Shown: piece after piece, positions 17,391-25,985 of the stretch
How the letters are laid out: every line of letters starts with the position of its first letter
How positions within the stretch are numbered: position 1 is the first letter of the stretch
Assembly: GCF_023336755.1 (NCBI RefSeq)
Contig: NZ_JALZWP010000014.1
Coordinates: 1-64,000, forward strand
Source: Roseinatronobacter domitianus
Lineage (GTDB): Bacteria > Pseudomonadota > Alphaproteobacteria > Rhodobacterales > Rhodobacteraceae
DNA length: 64,000 nucleotides
Direction of reading: 5' to 3'
Position numbers and translations under genes: made by a program
Notes under the pieces: model-generated
Database searches by the model: none
What the model was told of the DNA's origin: nothing
Seen by the model: the letters and a program-made list of their open reading frames with translations, nothing else

Positions 17391-17951
17391 ATGGCGGTTA
17401 GAATATCCATACTCAATCTTGTCGTGGCGGCAGCGCTTCTGGGCGCGACTCCGTCTGTTGCACAGGATATTCCCACAGATGACCCGCAAATCCTGCTGGA
17501 CCGTTTAGCGGACCCGACGCAAGAACGGTGGCAGCGAATAGAGCGGCAGATCACCCGAATCTGGTCACGCTCTGGGTCCGCCAGTGTGGATCTGTTGTTG
17601 CAGCGGGGGCGCGAGGCTTTGGAACAAGGGCAGACCGACGCCGCGCTGGACCATTTCTCTGCGGTTATTGACCACGCGCCGGAATTTGCCGAAGGCTGGC
17701 ATGCCCGCGCGACGGCTTGGTTTATGTCTGGCCGCCTTGGGCTGGCAATGGCCGATCTTGAACATGCTCTGGCGCTGAACCCGCAGAATTTTCTGGCCAT
17801 GATCGGGCTGGGCCGCATTCTTGAAGACATGGGGCACCCCAAGCAGGCACAAGAGGTGATGCTTCGGGTCAACGCTATACATCCGCATCGTGACGACGTA
17901 AAAGCGGCGCTGCAACGGTTGGACAAGGCTGTGCAGGGCATCTCGCTCTGA
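17391..17951 (+). CDS. Exported tetratricopeptide repeat protein
   Basis: A 186-residue protein with a signal peptide (about 1-25, ending SVAQ) and two to three TPR units between about 70 and 165 (LLQRGREALEQGQTDAALDH, then AEGWHARATAWFMSGRLG, then FLAMIGLGRILEDMGHPKQA). It is probably a periplasmic scaffold; its partner is unknown. The start at 17391 puts the signal sequence at the N-terminus. It is followed after 21 bases by the helicase. Confidence 0.8.
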   Translation: MAVRISILNLVVAAALLGATPSVAQDIPTDDPQILLDRLADPTQERWQRIERQITRIWSRSGSASVDLLLQRGREALEQGQTDAALDHFSAVIDHAPEFAEGWHARATAWFMSGRLGLAMADLEHALALNPQNFLAMIGLGRILEDMGHPKQAQEVMLRVNAIHPHRDDVKAALQRLDKAVQGISL

Positions 17952-17972
17952 CGGCGCGAAGAGGCAAGGCCC

Positions 17973-20774
17973 ATGAATATGCGCGCGAATGCGCGGGTGG
18001 TGGCGGTTCTGGGGCCGACCAACACCGGCAAGACTCATTACGCCATCGAACGGATGCTGGGGCATCGGACCGGTGTTATCGGCCTGCCGCTGCGGCTTTT
18101 GGCGCGCGAGGTCTATGACCGCATCGTTGCCTTGCGCGGCCCGGATTGCGTGGCGCTTGTTACCGGCGAAGAGCGGATCGTGCCCGACCGCACCCAATAT
18201 TGGGTTTGCACGGTCGAGGCGATGCCGCTGGAGATTGGCGCGGATTTTGTGGCCATCGACGAAATCCAGCTTTGCGCCGACCCGGATCGCGGCCATGTCT
18301 TCACGGAACGCCTGCTGCATGCGCGGGGCTTGCATGAAACCCTGTTCATGGGGTCGGACACGATGCGTAGCGCGATTGCGGCGATGGTGCCCGGCGTGCA
18401 GTTCAATCGCCGCGAGCGGATGTCGAAGCTTAGCTATACAGGGTCGAAAAAGCTAAGTCGGATGCCTGCGCGCAGTGCCATCGTGGGGTTCAGTGTTGAA
18501 AATGTCTATGCCATTGCCGAATTGATCCGCCGCCAGAAAGGCGGTTGCGCGGTGGTGATGGGCGCACTTAGCCCTCGCACCCGGAATGCTCAGGTGGAAC
18601 TCTATCAAAATGGCGATGTGGATTATCTGGTCGCAACCGATGCCATCGGGATGGGGCTGAATCTGGACATCAAGCATGTCGCGTTTTCGGCCACACGCAA
18701 ATTCGATGGGCGGCGTATGCGGATGCTGAACCCGGATGAGCTGGCCCAGATCGCAGGCCGCGCCGGACGTTATCAGAATGACGGGTCATTCGGTGTGACC
18801 GGCGAAGCGCGCCCGCTGGAAGACGAGGTGATCGAGGCGATCGAGACACATAAATTTCTGCCGGTGCGCAAGCTGCAATGGCGCAACGCCAAGCTGGAAT
18901 TCGGGTCGCCCAAGCGGCTGCTGGAATCGCTTGAACACCATACGAACAACGACTGGCTGACCCGCGCGCGCGATGCCGATGACGTGGTTGCACTGAAATC
19001 GCTGCTGGTTTTGCCCGAGGTGCAGGACCGCCTGCGCGACCCGCGCGACTTGCGTTTGCTGTGGGATGTGTGCCGCATTCCCGATTTTCGAGGCATCTCT
19101 CCGACCGAACATGCCGGGCTTCTGGGCCGGGTGTTCGAGTTTCTGCACGGCGCAGGACGGATCGACCCGGACTGGTTGGCGCGCAACATAAAACGCATTG
19201 ACCGCACCGAGGGCGATATCGACGCGCTGTCGAAACGGCTGGCGTATATCCGCACATGGACCTATATCGCGCAACGCAAGGCTTGGGTCGATGACGAAAA
19301 GCATTGGCGCGAGGCCACGCGCGCTGTAGAAGACCGCCTGTCCGATGCGTTGCATACGCGTCTGACGCAAAGATTTGTTGATCGGCGCACATCAGTGCTG
19401 CTGCGCCGGTTGAAGCAGAAGGAGAGCCTTGTGGCCGATGTGAACGACAAGGGCGAAGTGACGGTAGAAGGCGAACTGATTGGACGTCTGGAAGGGTTCC
19501 GCTTCCGGCAGGACAAGACCGCCAGCCCGGATGAAGCGAAAACCCTGCGTCAGGCTTCCATCGCGGCGCTTGTGCCTTTGTTCCATCTGCGTGCGGACAC
19601 GTTCTACAACGCTCCTGATACGGAATTTGAGTTCACCGAACAGGGTGGGCTGATGTGGGGCACCTCTGCCGTTGGCAAGCTGGTGCGAAGCGAAGATGCC
19701 ATGCGCCCGCAGGTCGAGGCGTTTGTCGATGACGAGGCCGGGCATGACGTGGCCGAAAAAGTCCGCCGCCGCCTACAACATTTCATTGACCGTAAGATTG
19801 CGGCACTGTTCGAGCCGCTCCTGAATATGTCGCGTGACGAGACGCTGTTGGGGCTGGCGCGCGGTGTGGCGTTCCAACTGGTCGAGGCTATGGGTGTCAT
19901 CCCCCGCGCGCAGATCGCGAATGACATCAAGGCGCTGGATCAAGACGCGCGCGGCATGTTGCGCAAGCATGGCGTTCGGTTTGGCCAGTTCACCATTTTC
20001 ATGCCGCTGCTGTTGAAGCCCGCGCCAACCCGGTTGCGACTGGTTCTGCGGTCGCTGCACGAAGGGCTGGATGAATTTCCCGAAAGCCCGCCGCCGGGCT
20101 TGGTTACGATCCCGCACATTACCGAGGTGCCGAGCGCGCATTACACCATGGCGGGGTATCATCCGGCAGGCGCACGCGCGATTCGCATCGACATGCTGGA
20201 GCGGCTGGCTGACCTGCTGCGCGCCTGCGATAGCCGCGTGGGTTTTGAGGCGACGCCCGATATGCTGTCGATCACCGGCACCACGCTGGAGCAGTTCGCA
20301 GATCTGATGCAGGGCTTGGGCTATGCCGCCGAAAAGGGCGAGCGCGAAAAGGTGAAACCTGTGGTCGAGTTGCCCGCCGGCGACCCCGAAGCACCCGAAA
20401 CGCCTGCAACCGAGGGCACGCAGGTGGAGATACCCGCCGATACTGGCGACACCCCCGCCGAGGCAAGCGCCGATGTGTCTGAGGCCGCGCAACCCGCCGA
20501 GGCGGATGCGCTGGAAGTGTTTTACACGTTCACTTGGGCACCCCGCCCGCGCCGTGACACGAACCGCCCCGCCCGCAAGCCAGAGGGTGAGGGGCGCGGC
20601 CCCCGCAAAGGCGCAAAAGGTGGCAAGCCGAAAGTCGACGGACGCAAGGGCGCCAAAGGCGACGGGCGCAAGCCCGAGCGCGACCAACGCCCCGCGCAAG
20701 CCCCCAAACCGCAGCGCATTGACCCCGACAACCCGTTTGCCGCCGCCCTTGCGGGGTTCAAGGCCAAGGACTGA
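17973..20774 (+). CDS. SUV3-like DExH RNA helicase
   Basis: A 933-residue superfamily 2 helicase related to the mitochondrial RNA helicase SUV3. Motif I is GPTNTGKT (14-21), motif II is DEIQ (96-99), and the C-terminal RecA domain carries ATDAIGMGLNL and QIAGRAGR. A SUV3-type all-alpha region follows to about residue 770. The last 150 residues are low-complexity: first Pro/Glu/Ala-rich and acidic, then Lys/Arg/Gly-rich, a likely RNA- or protein-binding tail. The next gene starts four bases after its stop. The mitochondrial enzyme works with a 3' exonuclease in RNA turnover; the same is only inferred here. Confidence 0.9.
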   Translation: MNMRANARVVAVLGPTNTGKTHYAIERMLGHRTGVIGLPLRLLAREVYDRIVALRGPDCVALVTGEERIVPDRTQYWVCTVEAMPLEIGADFVAIDEIQLCADPDRGHVFTERLLHARGLHETLFMGSDTMRSAIAAMVPGVQFNRRERMSKLSYTGSKKLSRMPARSAIVGFSVENVYAIAELIRRQKGGCAVVMGALSPRTRNAQVELYQNGDVDYLVATDAIGMGLNLDIKHVAFSATRKFDGRRMRMLNPDELAQIAGRAGRYQNDGSFGVTGEARPLEDEVIEAIETHKFLPVRKLQWRNAKLEFGSPKRLLESLEHHTNNDWLTRARDADDVVALKSLLVLPEVQDRLRDPRDLRLLWDVCRIPDFRGISPTEHAGLLGRVFEFLHGAGRIDPDWLARNIKRIDRTEGDIDALSKRLAYIRTWTYIAQRKAWVDDEKHWREATRAVEDRLSDALHTRLTQRFVDRRTSVLLRRLKQKESLVADVNDKGEVTVEGELIGRLEGFRFRQDKTASPDEAKTLRQASIAALVPLFHLRADTFYNAPDTEFEFTEQGGLMWGTSAVGKLVRSEDAMRPQVEAFVDDEAGHDVAEKVRRRLQHFIDRKIAALFEPLLNMSRDETLLGLARGVAFQLVEAMGVIPRAQIANDIKALDQDARGMLRKHGVRFGQFTIFMPLLLKPAPTRLRLVLRSLHEGLDEFPESPPPGLVTIPHITEVPSAHYTMAGYHPAGARAIRIDMLERLADLLRACDSRVGFEATPDMLSITGTTLEQFADLMQGLGYAAEKGEREKVKPVVELPAGDPEAPETPATEGTQVEIPADTGDTPAEASADVSEAAQPAEADALEVFYTFTWAPRPRRDTNRPARKPEGEGRGPRKGAKGGKPKVDGRKGAKGDGRKPERDQRPAQAPKPQRIDPDNPFAAALAGFKAKD

Positions 20775-20777
20775 TCT

Positions 20778-21152
20778 GTGTCCGACCTCGCGCCAGATAC
20801 CATGCGCGTGGACAAATGGCTGTGGCATGCCCGATTCGCCAAGACAAGATCGGTGGCGGCTGGGCTGGTCAAAGCCGGCGTGCGGCTGAACGGCACGCGG
20901 ATTGCCAAGCCCGCCGCGCAGGTCGGCCCCGGTGATGTGTTGACCTTCGCCATCGGCGCGCGCGTTCGGGTGGTCAAGGTGTTGGGCTTGGGCACGCGGC
21001 GCGGCCCCGCGCCAGAGGCTCAGGCGCTTTATGACGACATGTCACCGCCGCCCCCACCGCCTGATCTGTCGGCCCCGAAATCGTCCGGGCCACGCCCCGA
21101 CAAACGCGACCGTCGCCGTTTTGCCGCACCTGCACCAGATCGGCTTGATTGA
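20778..21152 (+). CDS. S4-domain RNA-binding protein (Hsp15/HslR type)
   Basis: A 124-residue protein with an S4 domain over about residues 8-70 (MRVDKWLWHARFAKTRS, then VKAGVRLNG and VGPGDVLTF), a fold that binds structured RNA. HslR in E. coli rescues stalled 50S subunits carrying nascent chains; a similar ribosome role is inferred. The tail is Pro/Lys/Arg-rich. The start is GTG, three bases after the helicase stop, so the two are coupled. Confidence 0.85.
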   Translation: MSDLAPDTMRVDKWLWHARFAKTRSVAAGLVKAGVRLNGTRIAKPAAQVGPGDVLTFAIGARVRVVKVLGLGTRRGPAPEAQALYDDMSPPPPPPDLSAPKSSGPRPDKRDRRRFAAPAPDRLD

Positions 21153-21223
21153 TCCGAGAGGCGGGTTTATGTCAACTTCACGCGACAGGTTCGCCCGGAT
21201 GACAAGCAAAAGGTAACGCCCCC

Positions 21224-21562
21224 ATGACCTATGTGGTGATCGACAATTGCATAGCCTGCAAATACACAGATTGCGTCGAGGTATGCCCGGTGGATTGCTT
21301 CTATGAGGGCGAGAATATGCTGGTCATCCACCCTGATGAATGTATCGACTGTGGCGTCTGCGAACCGGAATGCCCTGCGGATGCCATTCGTCCCGATACC
21401 GAACCGGATATGGATGAATGGGTTGAATTCAATCGCAAGTATTCCGAAGCTTGGCCGGTCATCATCACCAAGAAAGACCCGCTACCTGACGCAGAAGAGC
21501 GTGATGGCGAGGCCGGGAAACGCGAAAAATACTTCTCCGAAGCCCCCGGTGAAGGTGGTTAA
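21224..21562 (+). CDS. fdxA: Seven-iron ferredoxin
   Basis: A 112-residue FdxA-type ferredoxin with one 3Fe-4S and one 4Fe-4S cluster. Cys9, Cys17, Cys21-Pro and the second set Cys40-x2-Cys43-x2-Cys46-x3-Cys50-Pro match the family, with the usual acidic C-terminal extension. It carries electrons in the cytosol. It follows the S4 gene by 71 bases in the same direction and is conserved beside carD in Rhodobacterales. Confidence 0.95.
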   Translation: MTYVVIDNCIACKYTDCVEVCPVDCFYEGENMLVIHPDECIDCGVCEPECPADAIRPDTEPDMDEWVEFNRKYSEAWPVIITKKDPLPDAEERDGEAGKREKYFSEAPGEGG

Positions 21563-21605
21563 GCCCCGATTCGCCTAGCGTGTCATGGTTCTGTTTCCAA
21601 GTTGC

Positions 21606-21634
21606 TTGGTTTATGGGCAAGTTTGTGGTATAGA
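21606..21634 (+). promoter_or_regulatory. Candidate promoter upstream of carD
   Basis: TTGGTT (21606-21611) and TATAGA (21629-21634) are spaced 17 bases. Transcription would begin near 21641, giving a leader of about 135 bases that contains the hairpin at 21661-21689. Confidence 0.4.
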
Positions 21635-21660
21635 ATCGCATAATATGAATTCGCTCTGCC

Positions 21661-21689
21661 ACGGCGGTCTTGCCAACTGCCGTTTTTTT
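21661..21689 (+). terminator. Hairpin plus T-run in the carD leader or fdxA terminator
   Basis: ACGGC (21661-21665) pairs with GCCGT (21679-21683) and is followed by seven T residues. The stem is short with a 13-base loop. It may end fdxA transcription or act as an attenuator in the carD leader. Confidence 0.45.
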
Positions 21690-21777
21690 GTCGCCAACGC
21701 GTAAATGCCTCGGGAGCCATGCGTTCCTGTTGCGAAACTCTGCGCCATGCGTCCAGAGCCTAGTGGGGAAAGCCAGT

Positions 21778-22287
21778 ATGACAAAAACGAAAAAATCCGA
21801 GTTTCGCGCGAATGAATACGTTGTGTATCCAGCCCATGGGGTTGGGCAGATCGTGTCCATCGAAGAGCAGGAAATCGCGGGGCTGAAACTGGAACTTTCC
21901 GTGATCTCTTTCGAGAAAGAGAAGATGACGTTGCGTGTGCCGACCAACAAGGCCGTGACGGTGGGCATGCGCTCGCTGTCCTCGCCCGAAATTGTGGACA
22001 AGGCGCTTGCTACGCTAAAGGGCAAGGCCCGCGTAAAACGTGCCATGTGGTCACGTCGCGCGCAGGAATATGAGCAAAAAATCAATTCCGGCGACCTGCT
22101 GGCGATTGCTGAAGTGGTGCGCGACCTGCACCGCAGCGACGATCAGCGCGAGCAGTCCTATTCCGAGCGTCAACTGTATGAGGCCGCGCTGGAACGCCTG
22201 ACCCGCGAAGTGGCTGCTGTCGCCGGGGGCGATGAAGTGATCGCGCAAAAGCAGGTCAATGACGTGCTGGTGTCGCGCGCAGCCTAA
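21778..22287 (+). CDS. carD: CarD-family RNA polymerase-binding regulator
   Basis: A 169-residue CarD/CdnL protein that binds the RNA polymerase beta subunit and stabilises open complexes, notably at rRNA promoters. The N-terminal RID-type Tudor domain (about 8-65, [14 protein letters not shown]) and the helical DNA-binding domain (about 75-150, [17 protein letters not shown]) are both present. The start at 21778 gives the standard length; GGGGAAAG precedes it. A strong terminator follows at 22309-22334. Confidence 0.95.
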   Translation: MTKTKKSEFRANEYVVYPAHGVGQIVSIEEQEIAGLKLELSVISFEKEKMTLRVPTNKAVTVGMRSLSSPEIVDKALATLKGKARVKRAMWSRRAQEYEQKINSGDLLAIAEVVRDLHRSDDQREQSYSERQLYEAALERLTREVAAVAGGDEVIAQKQVNDVLVSRAA

Positions 22288-22308
22288 GCTACACCGAAAC
22301 AAAAGCTG

Positions 22309-22334
22309 ACGCCCGCACACCCGTGCGGGCGTTT
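22309..22334 (+). terminator. Intrinsic terminator after carD
   Basis: A perfect 10-base stem (ACGCCCGCAC with GTGCGGGCGT) with loop ACCC is followed by TTTT. Confidence 0.85.
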
Positions 22335-22412
22335 TGCGTCGTCGCATGGGCTTGTCTTGCACCGCGGGACTGGACTAAACACACCCAAAGCACTCAATGT
22401 TCGGAGATCGCA

Positions 22413-23153
22413 ATGGCAGGCCATTCAAAATGGGCCAATATCCAGCACCGCAAGGGCCGACAGGACGCCGTGCGCGCGAAACTGTTTTCCAAGCTGTCCA
22501 AGGAAATTACGGTTGCCGCAAAGATGGGCGACCCGGACCCGGATAAAAACCCGCGCCTGCGCTTGGCGGTGAAAGAGGCCAAGTCGGTCTCTATGCCCAA
22601 GGACAATATCGAACGCGCGATCAAGAAATCGCAGGGCGGCGATGCCGAAAGCTATGACGAAATCCGCTACGAGGGTTACGGTCCCGGCGGCGTTGCCGTG
22701 ATTGTCGAGGCGATGACCGATAATCGCAACCGCACCGCGTCTAATGTGCGGTCAACCTTTTCCAAGAATGGCGGCAACCTTGGCGAAACCGGGTCGGTTG
22801 CTTTCATGTTCGACCGGATGGGGCGGATCGTTTACCCGGCCAGTGTGGGCGATGGCGACAGTGTCTTGCTGGCCGCGATTGACGCGGGGGCCGAGGATGT
22901 CGAAAGCACCGATGAAGAACACGTCATCTGGTGTGCGGATACAGACCTGAACGCGGTGTCTACTGCCTTGGAAGGCGCTTTGGGGGAAGCTGATAGCACG
23001 AAGCTGGTCTGGAAACCGCAAACCACGACAGAACTGGACCTGGACGGCGCGCGCTCATTGTTGAAATTGATCGACGCACTGGAAGATGATGACGATGTGC
23101 AGAACGTCACCGCGAATTTTGAAATTTCAGATGAGGTTATGGCGGAGCTGTAA
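22413..23153 (+). CDS. yebC: YebC/PmpR family protein
   Basis: A 246-residue YebC protein with the invariant start [18 protein letters not shown] and the [19 protein letters not shown] core. Members have been described as transcriptional regulators (PmpR) and more recently as helpers of ribosomes translating proline-rich stretches. The three-domain length is normal and the C-terminal half is acidic. The start was fixed by the conserved N-terminus. It is monocistronic as far as the sequence shows. Confidence 0.95.
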   Translation: MAGHSKWANIQHRKGRQDAVRAKLFSKLSKEITVAAKMGDPDPDKNPRLRLAVKEAKSVSMPKDNIERAIKKSQGGDAESYDEIRYEGYGPGGVAVIVEAMTDNRNRTASNVRSTFSKNGGNLGETGSVAFMFDRMGRIVYPASVGDGDSVLLAAIDAGAEDVESTDEEHVIWCADTDLNAVSTALEGALGEADSTKLVWKPQTTTELDLDGARSLLKLIDALEDDDDVQNVTANFEISDEVMAEL

Positions 23154-23204
23154 CCTGTTTAGGCGGTGCCCGCAAGATAGCAGGGCAATAAAACGCGGCG
23201 CGCT

Positions 23205-24104
23205 TTAGGGGGCGGGCACTGCGCGTCTTTCCTGTTTGCGCAGCATGGCCTCGCGCCATGTAATAAACAGGACCGACGCCATGATGACCATGCCCCCAAG
23301 CACCACGAACAGGTCCACCGGTTCCGCAAATACAAGCGCACCCAAGGCCACCGCCCAGACCAGTTGCAGGAAAGTGACGGGTTGCGTAACGGTGACAGGC
23401 GCGGCCGCGAAGGCGAGCGTCATTGTATAGTGCCCTGCCGTGGCAAAGGCCGCGACCGCCAGCAGCCCCAGAAGCTGCGCGCCCGTCGGGGGCACCCAGA
23501 CCGCGTAGGCGAAAGGGGCAAGACAGATTGTCACTGTCAGTGACAACATGGCAACGACAACGCTGGCCGAAACCTGACCGCTCATGCGCTTGGCCATAAG
23601 GTAAGACCCGGCGAAAAAGATTGCTGTGCCGATCATGGCGATATGCCCGCTCGACACCTCGCGCAGGCCGGGGCGCAGGATGATAAGCGCGCCAAGAAAG
23701 GCCACCAGAACGGCCATGATGCGCCGCAATGCCAACTTTTCACCCAAGAACAGCGCCGCCCCAAGCGTGACATAGATGGGCGAGAGGTAGTTCATTGCGG
23801 TGACTTCGGCCAAGGGGATTTGGGTCATGGCGTAGAACCACAAGATAACGCCCAGCGCATGGATGAAGCCGCGCGCCCCGAAGACGGTTATCGCCTGCCG
23901 CGAGATGCGGGCCGCGCGCAGGGCGGGCCACATTGGGATCAGGAACACCAGCCCTAGCAGGTAGCGCAAGAAAGCCTGTTGCGCGGCGGGCAGATCATCG
24001 CCCAGGTATTTGACCAGCGCCGTCACCGCGACAAAGCAGAAACCCGTCAGCAGCATCCATAACATGCCTAGCAGCGGGCGCGAGTCGGGCTTGGTTGTTA
24101 TCAT
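23205..24104 (-). CDS. EamA/DMT-family membrane exporter
   Basis: A 299-residue inner-membrane protein with about ten hydrophobic helices in two EamA repeats (about 10-145 and 155-290). The family includes metabolite and drug exporters (RhaT, YdcZ/RarD relatives). The substrate cannot be told from sequence. The start at 24104 (MITTKPDSRPLLG) was preferred to 24131 since the longer form adds a non-family stretch; neither has a clear ribosome site. A large inverted-repeat structure lies just upstream. Confidence 0.85.
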   Translation of the reverse strand: MITTKPDSRPLLGMLWMLLTGFCFVAVTALVKYLGDDLPAAQQAFLRYLLGLVFLIPMWPALRAARISRQAITVFGARGFIHALGVILWFYAMTQIPLAEVTAMNYLSPIYVTLGAALFLGEKLALRRIMAVLVAFLGALIILRPGLREVSSGHIAMIGTAIFFAGSYLMAKRMSGQVSASVVVAMLSLTVTICLAPFAYAVWVPPTGAQLLGLLAVAAFATAGHYTMTLAFAAAPVTVTQPVTFLQLVWAVALGALVFAEPVDLFVVLGGMVIMASVLFITWREAMLRKQERRAVPAP

Positions 24105-24146
24105 GTGTAATAAGTTGCATGCGCAGGGCAAACGCGCAAGCCTTGA

Positions 24147-24192
24147 GCATGTCGCTTGGAACCGCTTGCTGGTTCCAAGCTTTTCGACATGC
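24147..24192. repeat. Two-tier inverted repeat between cobU and the EamA gene
   Basis: An inner 9-base stem (CTTGGAACC 24155-24163 with GGTTCCAAG 24171-24179, loop of 7) is nested in an outer 8-base stem (GCATGTCG 24147-24154 with CGACATGC 24185-24192), with a five-base bulge CTTTT on one side. There is no T-run. It could end the cob operon transcript or act in the exporter leader. Confidence 0.55.
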
Positions 24193-24203
24193 GACCGAAA
24201 GCT

Positions 24204-24716
24204 CTAGCCTTTCAGTGCTATGGGCAACCCGGCGGCAATGAAGCGCACGCGGTCGGCCTGTTTGGCCAGCCTTTGGTTCAGCCGCCCCGCCGCGTCGCGG
24301 AAGTGTCGGGCCAGAGCGTTGTCGGGCACAATGCCCAGACCGACTTCATTCGCAACCAGCCAGACCGGGCCGCGCCGGGCGTCGAGCGCGCTTTGCAGGG
24401 CCGCAATCTCGGTTGTCAGATCGTTTTCTGCGAGCAGATGATTGGTCAGCCAGAGCGTCAGGCAATCGACCAGAACCGGCGCCCCGTCTGGCACAGTTTG
24501 CAACGCGTTTGCCAATGCAAAGGGCACTTCATGCGTTACCCACCCGTTGGCCCGGTCGGCGCGGTGTTGGGCAATTCGCGCGCGCATCTCATCGTCAAAG
24601 GCTTGCGCGGTCGCCATGTAATGCCATGGGCCGGGCCGGGCTGTCACCTCGGCCTCGGCAAAGCCGCTTTTGCCAGATCGTGCGCCGCCAAGGATTAGCG
24701 TCAGGTCATTGGCCAT
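24204..24716 (-). CDS. cobU: Adenosylcobinamide kinase/guanylyltransferase
   Basis: A 170-residue bifunctional enzyme (CobP in Pseudomonas naming) that phosphorylates adenosylcobinamide and adds GMP to give adenosylcobinamide-GDP. The P-loop GGARSGKS is at 10-17, followed by VDCLTLWLTNHL and NEVGLGIVPDNALAR. It is the last gene of cobT-cobS-cobC-cobU and overlaps cobC by 11 bases. The start at 24716 gives the family N-terminus. Confidence 0.93.
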   Translation of the reverse strand: MANDLTLILGGARSGKSGFAEAEVTARPGPWHYMATAQAFDDEMRARIAQHRADRANGWVTHEVPFALANALQTVPDGAPVLVDCLTLWLTNHLLAENDLTTEIAALQSALDARRGPVWLVANEVGLGIVPDNALARHFRDAAGRLNQRLAKQADRVRFIAAGLPIALKG

Positions 24717-25236
24717 GAAACACCTTTGGCGCGAAACGCAGCCAGCCGCCGAAAGACAGAGTGGATTGCCACGCGCTATCACCTTCGGTCAGGTGGCGGG
24801 CGCATTTTATGATCCCGTGATGCGTGACGACCAGCACATCTGGGGCGGCATGATCGCGCATCGCCGCCAGAGCGCGGTCGCGCAGTTGCGCCACCGACTC
24901 GCCACCATGCGGGCGGGCATGCAACAGGTCTGCCGCCCACGCGTCCAGTTCCGCGCGCGGCAGCTCGGACCAAAGCTGGCCTTCCCAAGCGCCGAAATCC
25001 ATCTCGCGCAGGCGGGGTTCGGTGGTCAGCGGCAGGGCGCGTGCGGTTGCGATGGACTGCGCCAGAACCGCGCACCGGTGCAATGGCGAGGTGACAATGC
25101 GCGAGACAGGCGGCAGGTCTTGCGCAAGCTCTGCGGCCTGCGCCTCGAATCCTTCGGCAGGGGCAAGGTCCAACCGCCCATAGCACAACCCTTCGGGCGC
25201 ATCGGGCTTGGTGTGTCGCAGCAAGATCACGCCCAT
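24706..25236 (-). CDS. cobC: Histidine phosphatase, alpha-ribazole phosphatase-like
   Basis: A 176-residue phosphoglycerate-mutase-fold phosphatase with the catalytic RH box (LLRHTKP, His8) and the second His in THHGIIK. CobC removes the phosphate from alpha-ribazole-5-phosphate or adenosylcobalamin-5-phosphate in the nucleotide-loop pathway. Its place between cobS and cobU with overlaps on both sides supports this. The start at 25236 was chosen because it opens the RHG strand. Confidence 0.82.
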   Translation of the reverse strand: MGVILLRHTKPDAPEGLCYGRLDLAPAEGFEAQAAELAQDLPPVSRIVTSPLHRCAVLAQSIATARALPLTTEPRLREMDFGAWEGQLWSELPRAELDAWAADLLHARPHGGESVAQLRDRALAAMRDHAAPDVLVVTHHGIIKCARHLTEGDSAWQSTLSFGGWLRFAPKVFHGQ

Positions 25237-25982
25237 GCGGCCGCCCCTAGCAGGCTGCCGGTCAACGCCATGCAATGTAGCGCGCCCAATGTGTCGCCCG
25301 TGTCGCCGCCCAGCTTGTGCAAGGTCCAACGGCGCCAGAGGATGCCCGCCGCCACGCCGCCTGCAATTGCTCCAAACGCGCCGCCCAAGCCCAGAAGCGG
25401 TAAAGCGGCCAAACCTGCCAGTGTGCCAGCGATCATCGTCACCCCCCAACCGCTGCGTCCGAGAGGACGACCCAGCCCCGATCCCGTTCCGTTTGCACGC
25501 AAATAACGCCCTTGCCCAAGCGCATAGGCCATCAATGCGCGGCCAAGCATGTGACCAATTACCAGCGCCCCCATGCCGTTTGCCAAGGGAGCGGTCGACA
25601 AGGCTATGCCCTGCACCCCCAGCACCGCGCCAAGGCCCAGCGCACCGTAGCTGCCGATCTGGCTGTCGCGCATTATCTCAAGCGCGCGCTCGCGGTCGCG
25701 ACCCCCGCCCAGTCCATCCAAGGTGTCGGCCAGCCCGTCTTCGTGCAACGCGCCAGTCAGGACCAGCCCTGCGCCCAAAACCAGAACTGCAGCCAGCGGC
25801 TGCGGCCAGATTTGCGACATGGCCAAGAACAGCCCTGCCAGAACCAGCCCAATCCCAAGCCCAATGAAGGCGAAATACGCCGGGGCGCGCGACCATCGCG
25901 CGGGCGTGTAGCCGCGCGCGGGCAGGGGCAGGCGCGTCAGAAATTGTGCGGCCAGCAGGGCAGAGGCAAGGGCGTCGCGCAT
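25227..25982 (-). CDS. cobS: Adenosylcobinamide-GDP ribazoletransferase (cobalamin synthase)
   Basis: A 251-residue integral membrane enzyme (CobV in Pseudomonas naming) joining adenosylcobinamide-GDP to alpha-ribazole to give adenosylcobalamin. It shows the FLTRLPLP start, the acidic metal motif HEDGLADTLDGLGGG and about six hydrophobic segments. It begins three bases after the cobT stop and overlaps cobC by ten bases. Confidence 0.93.
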   Translation of the reverse strand: MRDALASALLAAQFLTRLPLPARGYTPARWSRAPAYFAFIGLGIGLVLAGLFLAMSQIWPQPLAAVLVLGAGLVLTGALHEDGLADTLDGLGGGRDRERALEIMRDSQIGSYGALGLGAVLGVQGIALSTAPLANGMGALVIGHMLGRALMAYALGQGRYLRANGTGSGLGRPLGRSGWGVTMIAGTLAGLAALPLLGLGGAFGAIAGGVAAGILWRRWTLHKLGGDTGDTLGALHCMALTGSLLGAAAWA

Positions 25983-25985
25983 TGT

